64,000 nt of DNA from Rugamonas rubra (GCF_900114705.1 NZ_FOTW01000017.1:124001-188000); one strand, 5' to 3'; shown: positions 53,749 through 62,846, counted from the stretch's first letter. Notes: generated by a model from the sequence alone, not told the origin. Numbers and translations: made by a program.

Positions 53749-55008
53749 ATGAAAAAACAAAACCGACTGACCACCTACATCCTGATCGGCCTGGCGCTGG
53801 GGATCATCGCCGGCTACGTCGCCAACACGGCGCTGGCCAACCCCGCCGCCTTCGCCGAGACGATGTCGCTGGTGACGACGCTGTTCCTGCGCCTGATCAA
53901 GATGATCATCGCGCCGCTGGTGTTCTCCACCCTGGTGGTCGGCATCGCCCGCATGGGCGACGCCAGCGAGGTCGGCCGCATCGGCCTCAAGACCCTGGGC
54001 TGGTTCTTCATCGCCTCGCTGCTGTCGCTGACCCTCGGCCTGATCATGGTCAACCTGTTCCGTCCGGGCGACGCGCTGATGGGCCACCTGCCCACCACGG
54101 CCACGGCCACCGGCATCGTCACCAGCGGCCTGACCCTGAAGGAATTCATCACCCACCTGGTGCCGACCTCGATCATCGACGGCATGGGCAAGAACGAGAT
54201 CCTGCAGATCGTCATCTTCTCGCTGTTCTTCGGCTCGGCCGCCGCCGCCGTCGGCGAGAAGGCCACGCCGATGGTCGACGCCCTCGACGGTGTCGCCCAC
54301 GTCATGCTCAAGGTGACCGGCTATGTGATGAAGTTCGCCCCCCTCGCCGTGTTCGCCGCCGTCACCGGCACCATCGCCAAGAGCGGCCTGGCCGTGCTGT
54401 CGACCTACGGCGTGTTCATGGCCGAGTTCTACTTCAGTATCGGCCTGCTGTGGGCGCTGCTGATCGGCATCGGCTTCCTGTTCCTCGGCGCCCGCATCTT
54501 CAAGCTGGTCGCCGAAGTGCGCGAGCCGGTGCTGCTGGCCTTCTCCACCGCGTCGAGCGAAGCGGCCTATCCGAAGACCCTGGAAGGCCTGGAGCGTTTC
54601 GGCGTGCGCAACCGCATCGCCTCCTTCGTGCTGCCGATCGGCTACTCGTTCAACCTGGACGGCTCGATGATGTACTGCACCTTCGCCACCGTCTTCATCG
54701 CCCAGGCCTACGGCATCGAGATGTCGCTGGGCCAGCAGATGACCATGATGATGGTGCTGATGCTGACCTCGAAGGGCATGGCCGGCGTGCCGCGCGCCTC
54801 GCTGGTGGTGATCGCCGCCACCCTGAGCCAGTTCAACATCCCCGAGGCGGGCCTGGTGCTGCTGCTGGGCATCGACCACTTCCTCGACATGGCCCGCTCG
54901 GCCACCAACGTCATCGGCAACAGCATCGCCACCGCCGTCGTGGCGAAGTGGGAGGGCGAGCTGGTCGCCCCGATCGAGCGCGAGCTGGCCGACGCGCCGC
55001 TGCCATAA
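53749..55008 (+). CDS. Dicarboxylate/amino acid:cation symporter (DctA/GltP type)
   Basis: A 419-residue sodium- or proton-coupled inner-membrane carrier of the DAACS family. The start is the ATG of MKKQNRLTTYILIGLALGI. It shows FLRLIKMIIAPLVFSTLVVG, LAFSTASSEAAYPKTLEGLE (the serine-rich HP1 hairpin), GYSFNLDGSMMYCTFATVFI (NxxGxxx motif) and HFLDMARSATNVIGNSIATA (helix 8 substrate Asp/Asn). It imports glutamate/aspartate or C4-dicarboxylates. It is divergent from the glt ABC operon (285-base gap), hinting at a shared theme of acidic amino acid uptake. Confidence 0.93.
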   Translation: MKKQNRLTTYILIGLALGIIAGYVANTALANPAAFAETMSLVTTLFLRLIKMIIAPLVFSTLVVGIARMGDASEVGRIGLKTLGWFFIASLLSLTLGLIMVNLFRPGDALMGHLPTTATATGIVTSGLTLKEFITHLVPTSIIDGMGKNEILQIVIFSLFFGSAAAAVGEKATPMVDALDGVAHVMLKVTGYVMKFAPLAVFAAVTGTIAKSGLAVLSTYGVFMAEFYFSIGLLWALLIGIGFLFLGARIFKLVAEVREPVLLAFSTASSEAAYPKTLEGLERFGVRNRIASFVLPIGYSFNLDGSMMYCTFATVFIAQAYGIEMSLGQQMTMMMVLMLTSKGMAGVPRASLVVIAATLSQFNIPEAGLVLLLGIDHFLDMARSATNVIGNSIATAVVAKWEGELVAPIERELADAPLP

Positions 55009-55051
55009 TCAATATCGCTTGAACGAAACCGATATGCGTATCGGTATCAAC

Positions 55052-55080
55052 AAAAAGGCTTCCCTCGGGAAGCCTTTTTT
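55052..55080. terminator. Bidirectional intrinsic terminator
   Basis: AAAAAGGCTTCCC pairs with GGGAAGCCTTTTTT around a 2-base loop. T-tracts on both strands serve the symporter gene and the ABC exporter gene. Confidence 0.92.
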
Positions 55081-55113
55081 CATTGCGCAACGGTCAGCGC
55101 CAAGCTTGCCGGC

Positions 55114-56979
55114 TCAGCCGGCGCCGACCAGGCCGAGCTCGCTGTCGCTCGGCGAAGCGCCCTCCTCGTCCGCCTTGGCCTGCTGGCGCTGCCACATCTG
55201 CGCGTACAGGCCGTCCTGTGCCAGCAGCGACTGGTGGGTGCCGCGCTCGACGATGCGGCCGTGGTCGAGCACCAAAATCTGCTCGGCGTCGGCCACCGTC
55301 GACAGGCGGTGGGCGATCACCAGCGTGGTGCGGCTGCGGGCGATCTCCTTCAACTGCGCCTGGATGGCCTGCTCGGCCTTCGAGTCGAGCGCCGAGGTGG
55401 CCTCGTCGAAGATCAAGATGGCCGGGTTCTTCAGCAGGGTGCGGGCGATCGCCACGCGCTGCTTCTCGCCGCCGGACAACTTGAGGCCGCGCTCGCCGAC
55501 CATCGAGGCGTAGCCATCCGGCAGGCTCTCGATGAAGTCGTGGATCGAGGCGGCCTTGGCCGCCGCGACGATCTGCTCCTTGCTGGCGCCCGGCTGGCCG
55601 TAGGCGATGTTGTACTCGATGCTGTCGTTGAACAGCACGGTGTCCTGCGGCACGATGCCGATGGCGTGGCGCAGCGAGTCCTGGGTCAGCGTACGCAGGT
55701 CCTGGCCGTCGATGGTGATGCCGCCGCCGTTCACCTCGTAGAAGCGGAACAGCAGGCGCGACAAGGTCGACTTGCCCGAGCCGCTGTGGCCGACCACCGC
55801 CGTGGTGGTGCCGGCGGCGATGGTGAAGTCGACGTCGAACAGGATCTTGCGCTTGCTCTCATAGCTGAAGTCGACGTGCTGGAAGCGCACCTGCGCGCCG
55901 TGGGTCAGCAGCGGACGGGCGTCGGGCGCGTCGGCGATTTCGCGGTTCTGGTCGAGCAGCGAGAACAGGCGCTCCATGTCGGCCAGGCTCTGCTTGATCT
56001 CGCGGTAGATCACGCCGAGGAAGTTGAGCGGAATGTACAACTGGATCATGAAGGTGTTGACCAGCACCAGGTCGCCCAGCGTCATCTTGCCGTCGATCAC
56101 GCCCTGGGTGGCGCGCCACAGGATCAAGGTGACGGCCGTGGCGATGATCAGCGACTGCCCCGTGTTGAGCAGCGACAGCGAGGTCTGCGATTTGACCGCC
56201 GCCGTCTCGTAGCGCTGCAGGCCCTCGTCGTAGCGCTTGGCCTCGTAGTCCTCGTTGCCGAAATACTTCACCGTCTCGTAGTTGATCAGCGAGTCGATGG
56301 CCTTGGTGCTGGCCTTCGAGTCGAGGTCGTTCATGGTGCGGCGAAAATGCGTGCGCCAGTCCGTCACGATGATGGTGAAGGCGATGTACAACACCAGCGC
56401 GCAGAAGGTGATGATCGAGAACCAGATGTCGTAGTGGGTCACCAGGTAGCCCAGCACCAGGGTGATCTCGACCAGGGTCGGCAGGATGTTGAACAGGGTG
56501 AAGGAGATCAGCGAGCTGACGCCGCGCGTGCCGCGCTCGATGTCGCGCGTCATGCCGCCGGTCTGGCGGTTCAGGTGGAAGCGCAGCGACAGCGCGTGCA
56601 GGTGGCGGAACACCTTGAGCGCGATGGTGCGCACGGCGCGCTGGGTGACGCGGGCAAAAAGGAACTCGCGCAGCTCGGTGAACACGGTGGTCGACAGGCG
56701 CAACACGCCATACGCCACCAGCGCCGCCAGCGGCAGCACCAGCAGCGCGCGCGGATGCTCGGGGCTGATGCTCATCTGGTCGATCAACTGCTTGAGCACC
56801 AGCGGCACGCCGACGTTGGCCAGCTTGGCGCCAACCAGGCACAGCAGCGCCGCCAGCACCCGCCACTTGTACACCCACAGGTAGGGGATCAGGGTTTTCA
56901 GGGTGGCCAGGTCGCTGCGTGGCGGTTTGCCTTTGGCATCGTTGTCGGGGGCGGGCGGGGAATTCGGATAACGGCGCAT
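55114..56979 (-). CDS. Atm1-like ABC exporter (fused permease and ATPase)
   Basis: A 621-residue half-transporter. The membrane domain (about 40-320, six helices) contains HLHALSLRFHLNRQTGGMTR and DIERGTRGVSSLISFTLFN, a hallmark of the Atm1/HMT1 subgroup that exports glutathione-linked metal or sulfur compounds. The ATPase domain has VVGHSGSGKSTLSRLLFRFY, GIVPQDTVLFNDSIEYNIAYG, LSGGEKQRVAIARTLLKNP and LIFDEATSALDS. ATG at MRRYPNSPPAP is chosen over an upstream TTG. Works as a homodimer in the inner membrane. Single gene. Confidence 0.93.
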   Translation of the reverse strand: MRRYPNSPPAPDNDAKGKPPRSDLATLKTLIPYLWVYKWRVLAALLCLVGAKLANVGVPLVLKQLIDQMSISPEHPRALLVLPLAALVAYGVLRLSTTVFTELREFLFARVTQRAVRTIALKVFRHLHALSLRFHLNRQTGGMTRDIERGTRGVSSLISFTLFNILPTLVEITLVLGYLVTHYDIWFSIITFCALVLYIAFTIIVTDWRTHFRRTMNDLDSKASTKAIDSLINYETVKYFGNEDYEAKRYDEGLQRYETAAVKSQTSLSLLNTGQSLIIATAVTLILWRATQGVIDGKMTLGDLVLVNTFMIQLYIPLNFLGVIYREIKQSLADMERLFSLLDQNREIADAPDARPLLTHGAQVRFQHVDFSYESKRKILFDVDFTIAAGTTTAVVGHSGSGKSTLSRLLFRFYEVNGGGITIDGQDLRTLTQDSLRHAIGIVPQDTVLFNDSIEYNIAYGQPGASKEQIVAAAKAASIHDFIESLPDGYASMVGERGLKLSGGEKQRVAIARTLLKNPAILIFDEATSALDSKAEQAIQAQLKEIARSRTTLVIAHRLSTVADAEQILVLDHGRIVERGTHQSLLAQDGLYAQMWQRQQAKADEEGASPSDSELGLVGAG

Positions 56980-57041
56980 GGCGGAGGTCGGCTTTTTATG
57001 GTTCAATCTCGCCAATTGTAGCCCTTCACGAGAAATCCAAG

Positions 57042-57494
57042 ATGACCACCCCAGAAAACCCCGCCACCGCCGTCAACCGCGGCCTGCCTCCGGGCAAAAT
57101 GCCCGAACTGCGCATGATGCCGGCGCCGTCCGACGCCAACGTTTACGGCGACGTGTTCGGCGGCTGGATCATGGCCCAGGTCGACATCGCCGGCTCGCTG
57201 CCGGCGACGCGCCGGGCGAATGGCCGCGTTGCCACCATTTCCGTCAACTCCTTCGTGTTCAAGCACCCGGTGTTCGTCGGCGACCTGCTGTCGTTTTATG
57301 CCGACATCGTCCGCGTCGGCAACACCTCGATCACCGTCAACGTCGAGGTGTATGCCGAGCGCAACCGTCTGCAGGCCTGCACCGTCAAGGTCACCGAGGC
57401 GACGCTGACCTATGTGGCCACCGGCCCCGACCGCAAGCCGCGCCAGGTGCCGCCGATCGAAAGCCTGCTCTCCGTGCCCGACCGCGCCGGATGA
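57042..57494 (+). CDS. Acyl-CoA thioesterase (hotdog, YciA-like)
   Basis: A 150-residue cytosolic hydrolase of acyl-CoAs. The start MTTPENPATAVNRGLPPG precedes the hotdog domain, with NVYGDVFGGWIMAQVDIAGS (active-site Asp/Gly), RVATISVNSFVFKHPVFVGD and VYAERNRLQACTVKVTEATLTYVA. The length is typical for YciA/hexameric thioesterases. It is divergent from the Atm1-like gene. Confidence 0.94.
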   Translation: MTTPENPATAVNRGLPPGKMPELRMMPAPSDANVYGDVFGGWIMAQVDIAGSLPATRRANGRVATISVNSFVFKHPVFVGDLLSFYADIVRVGNTSITVNVEVYAERNRLQACTVKVTEATLTYVATGPDRKPRQVPPIESLLSVPDRAG

Positions 57495-57694
57495 GTGCCG
57501 CCGCCGGCCGGGCCGCCGGACGCCCGCCGCCGCGCCTTTCTGGGCACCCCCATATGCTGGGGTATGACACAACTCTGGTGGCGTGAGCGTGGACGCGGCC
57601 GTAACGAACGATTAGAAACACCGCCCGTTGCGGAACCCGGTTCGCTTCCATAATTCCGTTCTTACTGGAAATTTCGTCAACTTGACAAGCGAAC

Positions 57695-58663
57695 ATGCAC
57701 CATCACCTCCCCAACGACATTCCCGCCGCACTTGACGACCTTTCCGCACCGCGCCTTTTGAGCTACCGTGCTTTCTTCAATAACCCGTCGGACCCGGAAT
57801 TGTATGGTGTCTATTGCTGGAATGACGCCATTTCCATGCGCTTGATGCGCCTGATCGGCAACATCGAAATCATTCTGCGGAATCGCCTTCACCGCGAGTT
57901 GAGCCGGTTTGCCTATATGCCCGGCGTTTCGACCGGCGACAAGGACGCCAACGACTGGTACCGGTTCGTGATCACCCCGGGGACGAAGGCAGCGCAACTG
58001 ATCGGGAAGCAGACGACAGGCGGATTGCTGGTATCGACAACGCCATGTCACCATGTGGTGGCCCAAATGACTTATGGGTTCTGGCCTAGGCTCTTGCAAA
58101 TTAAGCAGAATAGAGCGAATGTGGTGATTCCGTGGGACACCATGATTCCGTCCATTTTCCCCGATCACACTAAAAAAGCTAGCACCTATTGGACATCCCA
58201 GCACGAACAGGACAAGCTGTTCGTGCGACTGGACCTGATCGGTGACCTACGCAACCGAGTCGCCCATTTCGAACCCGTATGGAAGTTCGGGGAATTAAAA
58301 GATGAGTGGATTAAACGGACGAACCACCCGGTTACGGTGGTTGCCCCGCCCCCGGCGTCACCGGCACAAGCCATCGCCCGCCTGCGCTTGGTGTATGCGC
58401 GGACGACCCAGTTACTGTCCTGGCTGTCAAAAAGCAGAGCGGGGGATTACATGGTGTCCGAGAATCATCTCAATCTTGACTGGCTGCTGTCGCAGGAAGG
58501 GTTCGACCATTTCCGCAATATTGGCAACGTGGAGACCGTCCGGCTGAGCTCGCTAACCAAATCGTGGGGGACAAAGCTCGCACTGCAAGGGCGCAAATCG
58601 GTGCTGGTGGAACACAAGCAGCAGCTGATCGGCAGGTATTTTTCGCTACAATCGAAGCCCTAG
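57695..58663 (+). CDS. Abi-family (HEPN-like) protein
   Basis: A 322-residue protein. LSAPRLLSYRAFFNNP, YCWNDAISMRLMRLIGNIEI and the C-terminal LIGDLRNRVAHFEPVWKFG fit the Abi_2/AbiD-type family often tied to phage abortive infection. RNRVAH is an R-x4-H motif, the RNase signature of HEPN domains; the Asn after Arg is conserved in Abi proteins. Base composition is clearly lower in GC than its neighbours, with less biased codons. A gene-specific hairpin follows. It stands alone with no partner gene, so a defence role is plausible but unproven. Confidence 0.85.
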   Translation: MHHHLPNDIPAALDDLSAPRLLSYRAFFNNPSDPELYGVYCWNDAISMRLMRLIGNIEIILRNRLHRELSRFAYMPGVSTGDKDANDWYRFVITPGTKAAQLIGKQTTGGLLVSTTPCHHVVAQMTYGFWPRLLQIKQNRANVVIPWDTMIPSIFPDHTKKASTYWTSQHEQDKLFVRLDLIGDLRNRVAHFEPVWKFGELKDEWIKRTNHPVTVVAPPPASPAQAIARLRLVYARTTQLLSWLSKSRAGDYMVSENHLNLDWLLSQEGFDHFRNIGNVETVRLSSLTKSWGTKLALQGRKSVLVEHKQQLIGRYFSLQSKP

Positions 58664-58671
58664 CACAAAGA

Positions 58672-58702
58672 CAAAGAGCCATCCTTTAGGGATGGCTCTT
58701 TG
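58672..58702 (+). terminator. Intrinsic hairpin after the Abi-like gene
   Basis: CAAAGAGCCATC pairs with GATGGCTCTTTG around a 7-base loop; it ends in TTTG, giving a short T-tract. It starts 9 bases after the stop. Confidence 0.8.
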
Positions 58703-59013
58703 ATGGAACGCTTTGCACCTACAAACCCTGGGGGGTTGCTATTAACCATCCCAAGTTAGCGTCTGCAGATGACTACAAGAAGATCATACCACAATTAACC
58801 GAATATGAGCAATTGTGGCGTATCCTGCCATCGGCAGCGTTTTGATCTCTCGTGGTTCGCGTCAACTATCTTGGCCAGTCGGCGTCAATTATCTTGCTTC
58901 GAGGTGCGCGACCGCGTGGCGGGGCCGGCCAGAATCTAACATTCCGTCAAGCTTGAATTAGAGGCAAGCCGACCTATACTGCGTAAACCGCCCCCTCAGG
59001 ACAGGAGAATTCC
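58703..59013. other. AT-rich patch with a possible gene remnant and repeat scar
   Basis: No complete gene. One plus-strand frame stays open for 51 codons (58690-58845) without a start of its own and reads like the end of a protein (GVAINHPKLASADDYKK, then EYEQLWRILPSAAF and stop). Beyond it two direct repeats, GCGTCAACTATCTTG (58859-58873) and GCGTCAATTATCTTG (58882-58896), lie 23 bases apart, as at the ends of some insertion sequences. This could be a scar of transfer; I cannot name the element. Confidence 0.4.
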
Positions 59014-59289
59014 ATGTTGAAGGTCAGCAGTGATGTTATCGCACAGGAACTCGACAGCTATCTGCGCCAGGCAATGGCGCAGACGGTGGTGATCGAGCAT
59101 CCCGAAAGCGAGCCGGTGGTCATGTTGGCGATGAGCGAGTTCGAACGCTTGCAGCAGGTGGACGAGGCGCACTGGGCCGCCTGCGCGCGACGGGCCAACA
59201 AGGAAGGCTATCTCGACCATGAACAGGAAGTGCGCCGGCGTCTGGCCGCCGCGCTGAATGAAAAACGGCTCAGCCACATCAGCGACTGA
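59014..59289 (+). CDS. Orphan antitoxin-like protein (Phd/prevent-host-death type)
   Basis: A 91-residue acidic protein with AGGAG just before the ATG. MLKVSSDVIAQELDSYLRQA and TVVIEHPESEPVVMLAMSEF resemble the Phd/YefM antitoxin N-terminal domain, and the helical C-terminal tail (about 50-90) is rich in Glu/Arg. No toxin gene follows: the next frame is on the opposite strand, and a terminator-like hairpin overlaps the stop codon. It may be a solitary regulator or a remnant of a TA pair. Confidence 0.68.
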   Translation: MLKVSSDVIAQELDSYLRQAMAQTVVIEHPESEPVVMLAMSEFERLQQVDEAHWAACARRANKEGYLDHEQEVRRRLAAALNEKRLSHISD

Positions 59290-59296
59290 GCCGTTT
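59263..59296 (+). terminator. Hairpin overlapping the orphan antitoxin stop codon
   Basis: AAACGGCTCAG pairs with CTGAGCCGTTT over a 12-base loop; TGA lies in the right arm. It ends with a short TTT, so it may act as terminator or mRNA-end structure. Confidence 0.6.
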
Positions 59297-59359
59297 CCCG
59301 GCCGGCGCCCACGGGCGCCGGTGGCGGACGCCGCGCGGGCGTCCCCTTGCCGCGGCCGC

Positions 59360-61030
59360 CTAGGCCGCTTTCTTTTCGTCGCGCAACTGGCGGCGCAGGA
59401 TCTTGCCGACGTTGGTCTTCGGCAGCTCGTCGCGGAACTCGATGTACTTCGGCTTCTTGTAGGCGGTCAACTCGTGCTTGCAGTAGTCGAGCAGCTCCTC
59501 GGCGGTCAGCGCCGGGTTCTTGCGCACCACGAACAGCTTGACGGCCTCGCCCGAGTTCTTGTCCGGCACGCCGATGCAGGCCACCTCCAGCACGCCCGGG
59601 TGGGCGGCGATGACGCCCTCGATCTCGTTCGGGTAGACGTTGAAGCCGGACACCAAAATCATGTCCTTCTTGCGGTCGACGATGCGGGTGTAGCCGCGCT
59701 CGTCCATGATGCCGACGTCGCCGGTCTTGAAGTAGCCGTCCGGCGTCATCGACTTGGCGGTCTCGTCGTCGCGCTGCCAGTAGCCGGCCATCACCTGCGG
59801 GCCGCGCACGGCGATCTCGCCGGCCTGGCCCAGCGGCACCGGCTGGCCGTCGTCGTCGAGGATCAGGATCTCGGTCGAGGGGATCGGCAGGCCGATGGTG
59901 CCGGTGAACTCCTTGATGTCGACGCGGTTGGCGGTGGCCACCGGCGAGGTCTCCGACATGCCGTAGCCTTCGATGATCGGGGTGCCGGTCAGCTTCAGCC
60001 AGCGGTCGGCCACGGCCTGCTGCACCGCCATGCCGCCGCCGTTGCACACCTGGTAGCTGGCGAAGTCGAGCTTGGCGAAGTCGGCGTTGTTGAGCAGCGC
60101 GTTGTACAGCGTGTTGACGGCCGGGAAGACGCTGACCTTGTACTTGGCCAGCTCCTTGACGAAGCCGGGGATGTCGCGCGGATTCGGGATCAGCAGGTTC
60201 ATGCCGCCCAGGCGCATGCCCATGAAGGCGCTGATGGTCAGCGAGTAGATGTGGTACAGCGGCAGCGCGCAGACGAACACCAGTTGCTCCTGCTGCGTCT
60301 GCATCTGCAGCCAGGCCTCGTTCTGCAGCACGTTGGCGATGATGTTACGGTGCAGCAGCACGGCGCCCTTGGAGACGCCGGTGGTGCCGCCGGTGTATTG
60401 CAGGAAGGCGATGTCGTCGTGGCCCAGCTTGACCGGCTTGAGCGTCAGCGCGGCGCCCTCGGCCATGATCTTCTTGAACGAGACGGCCGTCGGCAGCGAG
60501 AAGGCCGGCACCATCTTCTTGACCTTGCGCACCACGAAGTTGACGATGGCGCCCTTCAGGCCGCCCAGCATGTCGCCCATGTTGGCGACGATCACATGCT
60601 TGACCTTGGTCGCGGCCAACACCTGCTGCACGGTGACGGCGAAGTTCTCCAGCACGATGATGGCCTCGGCGCCCGAGTCGTTCAACTGGTGTTGCAGCTC
60701 GCGCGGCGTGTACAGCGGGTTGACGTTGACCACGGTGTAGCCGGCGCGCAGGATGGCCGCCATCGCCACCGGATATTGCAGCACGTTGGGCAGCATGATC
60801 GCCACCCGCGCGCCCTGCGCCAGGCCCTTGGCCTGCAGCCAGGCGCCCATCTGCTGCGACATGCGGTCGAGCTCGCCGAAGGTGAGGAACTTGTCCATGC
60901 AGACGTAGGCGTTGCGATCGGCGTATTTGCGGAAGCTCTCTTCCATCATGTGCGTCACCGAGCGGTACTGCGTGCTGTCGATTTCCGCCGGAACGCCTTC
61001 GGGGTACGACTTCAGCCAAATCTTGTCCAT
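59360..61030 (-). CDS. fadD: Long-chain fatty acid-CoA ligase, copy 1
   Basis: Activates fatty acids with ATP and CoA for beta-oxidation. The start is the ATG of MDKIWLKSYPEGVPAEID, matching its paralogue; an upstream ATG four codons earlier is less good (GAGG precedes the chosen one). The 556 residues have the P-loop YTGGTTGVSKGAVLLH (about 200), GYGMSETSPVA (about 370) and the fatty acyl-CoA signature YFKTGDVGIMDERGYTRIVD. FNVYPNEIEGV follows. It is close paralogue of the next gene, and the pair resembles fadD1/fadD2 of Pseudomonas. Confidence 0.94.
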   Translation of the reverse strand: MDKIWLKSYPEGVPAEIDSTQYRSVTHMMEESFRKYADRNAYVCMDKFLTFGELDRMSQQMGAWLQAKGLAQGARVAIMLPNVLQYPVAMAAILRAGYTVVNVNPLYTPRELQHQLNDSGAEAIIVLENFAVTVQQVLAATKVKHVIVANMGDMLGGLKGAIVNFVVRKVKKMVPAFSLPTAVSFKKIMAEGAALTLKPVKLGHDDIAFLQYTGGTTGVSKGAVLLHRNIIANVLQNEAWLQMQTQQEQLVFVCALPLYHIYSLTISAFMGMRLGGMNLLIPNPRDIPGFVKELAKYKVSVFPAVNTLYNALLNNADFAKLDFASYQVCNGGGMAVQQAVADRWLKLTGTPIIEGYGMSETSPVATANRVDIKEFTGTIGLPIPSTEILILDDDGQPVPLGQAGEIAVRGPQVMAGYWQRDDETAKSMTPDGYFKTGDVGIMDERGYTRIVDRKKDMILVSGFNVYPNEIEGVIAAHPGVLEVACIGVPDKNSGEAVKLFVVRKNPALTAEELLDYCKHELTAYKKPKYIEFRDELPKTNVGKILRRQLRDEKKAA

Positions 61031-61101
61031 CACTTGCCTCATCTTTCACGGATAGGCGCGGCCGGTGCGACCGGGGGCGCCAGTTCATTGTCATGCGCAA
61101 T

Positions 61102-61127
61102 AAAAAAACCGCCTGACCGGCAGGCGG
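61102..61127 (-). terminator. Intrinsic terminator after fadD copy 2
   Basis: On the minus strand CCGCCTG, loop CCGGT, CAGGCGG is followed by seven T. It lies 25 bases past the stop of the upstream fadD and probably uncouples the two copies. Confidence 0.9.
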
Positions 61128-61151
61128 TGGGCCTGGCCGGTAGGCGCATTC

Positions 61152-62846
61152 CTATGCGGCCTTTTTGTCGCCGGGTTTCTCGTCGCGCAACACGCGGCGG
61201 AGAATTTTTCCGACATTGGTTTTCGGTAATTCCTCGCGGAACTCGATATATTTCGGCTTTTTATAGCCGGTGAATTGTTCCTTGCAGTAGGCCATCAAGG
61301 CCTCGGTGGTCAAGGTCGGGTCCTTGCGCACCACGAACAGCTTGACCGCCTCGCCCGAATACTCGTCCGGCACGCCGATGCAGGCGCACTCGAGCACGCC
61401 GGGATGGGCGGCGATCACCCCCTCCAGCTCGTTCGGGTAAACGTTGAAGCCCGACACCAGGATCATGTCCTTCTTGCGGTCGACAATCTTCACATAGCCG
61501 CGCGCGTCCATCACGCCGACGTCGCCGGATTTGAAATAGCCGTCCGGCGTCATCACCTTGGCGGTCTCGTCCGGGCGGTTCCAGTAGCCGGCCATCACCT
61601 GCGGGCCGCGGATGGCGATCTCGCCCGGCTCGCCCAGCGCCACCTCGACGCCGTTGTCGTCGAGGATGGCGATGTCGGTCGACGGCACCGGCAGGCCGAT
61701 GGTGGCGGAGAACTCGGTGCTGTCGGCGCGGTTGCAGGTGGCCACCGGCGAGGTCTCGGACAGGCCGTAGCCCTCGATGATGGAAACCCCGGTGACGCGC
61801 AGCCATTTGTCGTTGACGGCCTGCTGCACCGCCATGCCGCCGCCGTTGGCGATCTTCAGGCCGGAGAAGTCCAGGCTGGCGAAGGCCGGATGGTTGACCA
61901 GCGCGTTGTACAGCGTGTTCACGGCGGGCAGCATATTGAACTTGTATTTGGCCAGTTCCTTGATAAATCCGCCGATATCGCGCGGATTCGGGATCAACAC
62001 GTTGAGCGCGCCGACCCGGGTGCCCCACATGGCGCAGGCGGTCAGCGCGAAGATGTGGTACAGCGGCAGCGCGGCGATGATGATCAGCTGCTGCGAGCCG
62101 AGCGCCTCCTTGAGCGCCGGCGCCGACCAGGCCTCGCTCTGCAGCACGTTGGCGATGACGTTGCGGTGGCTCAGGGTGGCGCCCTTGGAGACGCCGGTGG
62201 TGCCGCCGGTGTATTGCAGGAAGGCGGCGTCGGTCAGGCTCAGCTCGACCGGGGTCAGCTTCATGCCGCCGCCCTGCTTGAGCGCGTCCTTGAAGCGCAC
62301 CGCGTTCGGCAGCGAAAAGGCGGGCACCATCTTCTTGACGTTGCGCACCACGAAGTTGACCAGCATGCCCTTGGCGCCGCCCAGCATCTCGCCCATGCTG
62401 GCGACGACGATGTGCTTGACCGGGGTGCGCCCCAGCACCTGCTCGAGCGTGGTGGCGAAGTTCTCCAGCACGATGATGGCCTCGCTGCCGGAGTCGTTGA
62501 GTTGGTGTTCCAGTTCGCGCGGCGTGTACAGCGGGTTGACGTTGACCACGGTGTAGCCGGCGCGCAGCACGGCGGCGATGGCGACCGGGTATTGCAGCAC
62601 GTTGGGCATCATGACGGCGACGCGCGCGCCCTTCTTCATGCCGCGGCTTTGCAGCCAGGCGCCGAGCCGCTTGGAATAGGCGTCGAGTTCGGCATAGGTG
62701 AGGAATTTATCCATGCAGACATAGGCGTTGCGGTCCGCATACTTGTGAAACGATTCTTCCATCAGCTGCACCAGCGAGCGATATTGATCGGGATCAATTT
62801 CGGCCGGTACGCCGGGGGGATACGACTTCAACCAGATTTTCTCCAT
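61152..62846 (-). CDS. fadD: Long-chain fatty acid-CoA ligase, copy 2
   Basis: A 564-residue paralogue, identical in order of motifs to copy 1: MEKIWLKSYPPGVPAEIDPD, YTGGTTGVSKGATLSHRNVI, GYGLSETSPVATCNRAD and YFKSGDVGVMDARGYVKIVD. The C-terminus carries a Lys-rich GDKKAA tail. Tandem duplicates usually divide chain-length range or expression conditions. A terminator separates it from copy 1. Codon choice near the 5' end is slightly more AT-rich than in copy 1. Confidence 0.94.
   Translation of the reverse strand: MEKIWLKSYPPGVPAEIDPDQYRSLVQLMEESFHKYADRNAYVCMDKFLTYAELDAYSKRLGAWLQSRGMKKGARVAVMMPNVLQYPVAIAAVLRAGYTVVNVNPLYTPRELEHQLNDSGSEAIIVLENFATTLEQVLGRTPVKHIVVASMGEMLGGAKGMLVNFVVRNVKKMVPAFSLPNAVRFKDALKQGGGMKLTPVELSLTDAAFLQYTGGTTGVSKGATLSHRNVIANVLQSEAWSAPALKEALGSQQLIIIAALPLYHIFALTACAMWGTRVGALNVLIPNPRDIGGFIKELAKYKFNMLPAVNTLYNALVNHPAFASLDFSGLKIANGGGMAVQQAVNDKWLRVTGVSIIEGYGLSETSPVATCNRADSTEFSATIGLPVPSTDIAILDDNGVEVALGEPGEIAIRGPQVMAGYWNRPDETAKVMTPDGYFKSGDVGVMDARGYVKIVDRKKDMILVSGFNVYPNELEGVIAAHPGVLECACIGVPDEYSGEAVKLFVVRKDPTLTTEALMAYCKEQFTGYKKPKYIEFREELPKTNVGKILRRVLRDEKPGDKKAA

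Noticed and set aside
57493..57586. 31-codon frame overlapping the thioesterase stop
   Set aside because: ATGA overlap is suggestive, but the product is Gly/Arg/Pro-rich, and no RBS or conserved pattern is visible.
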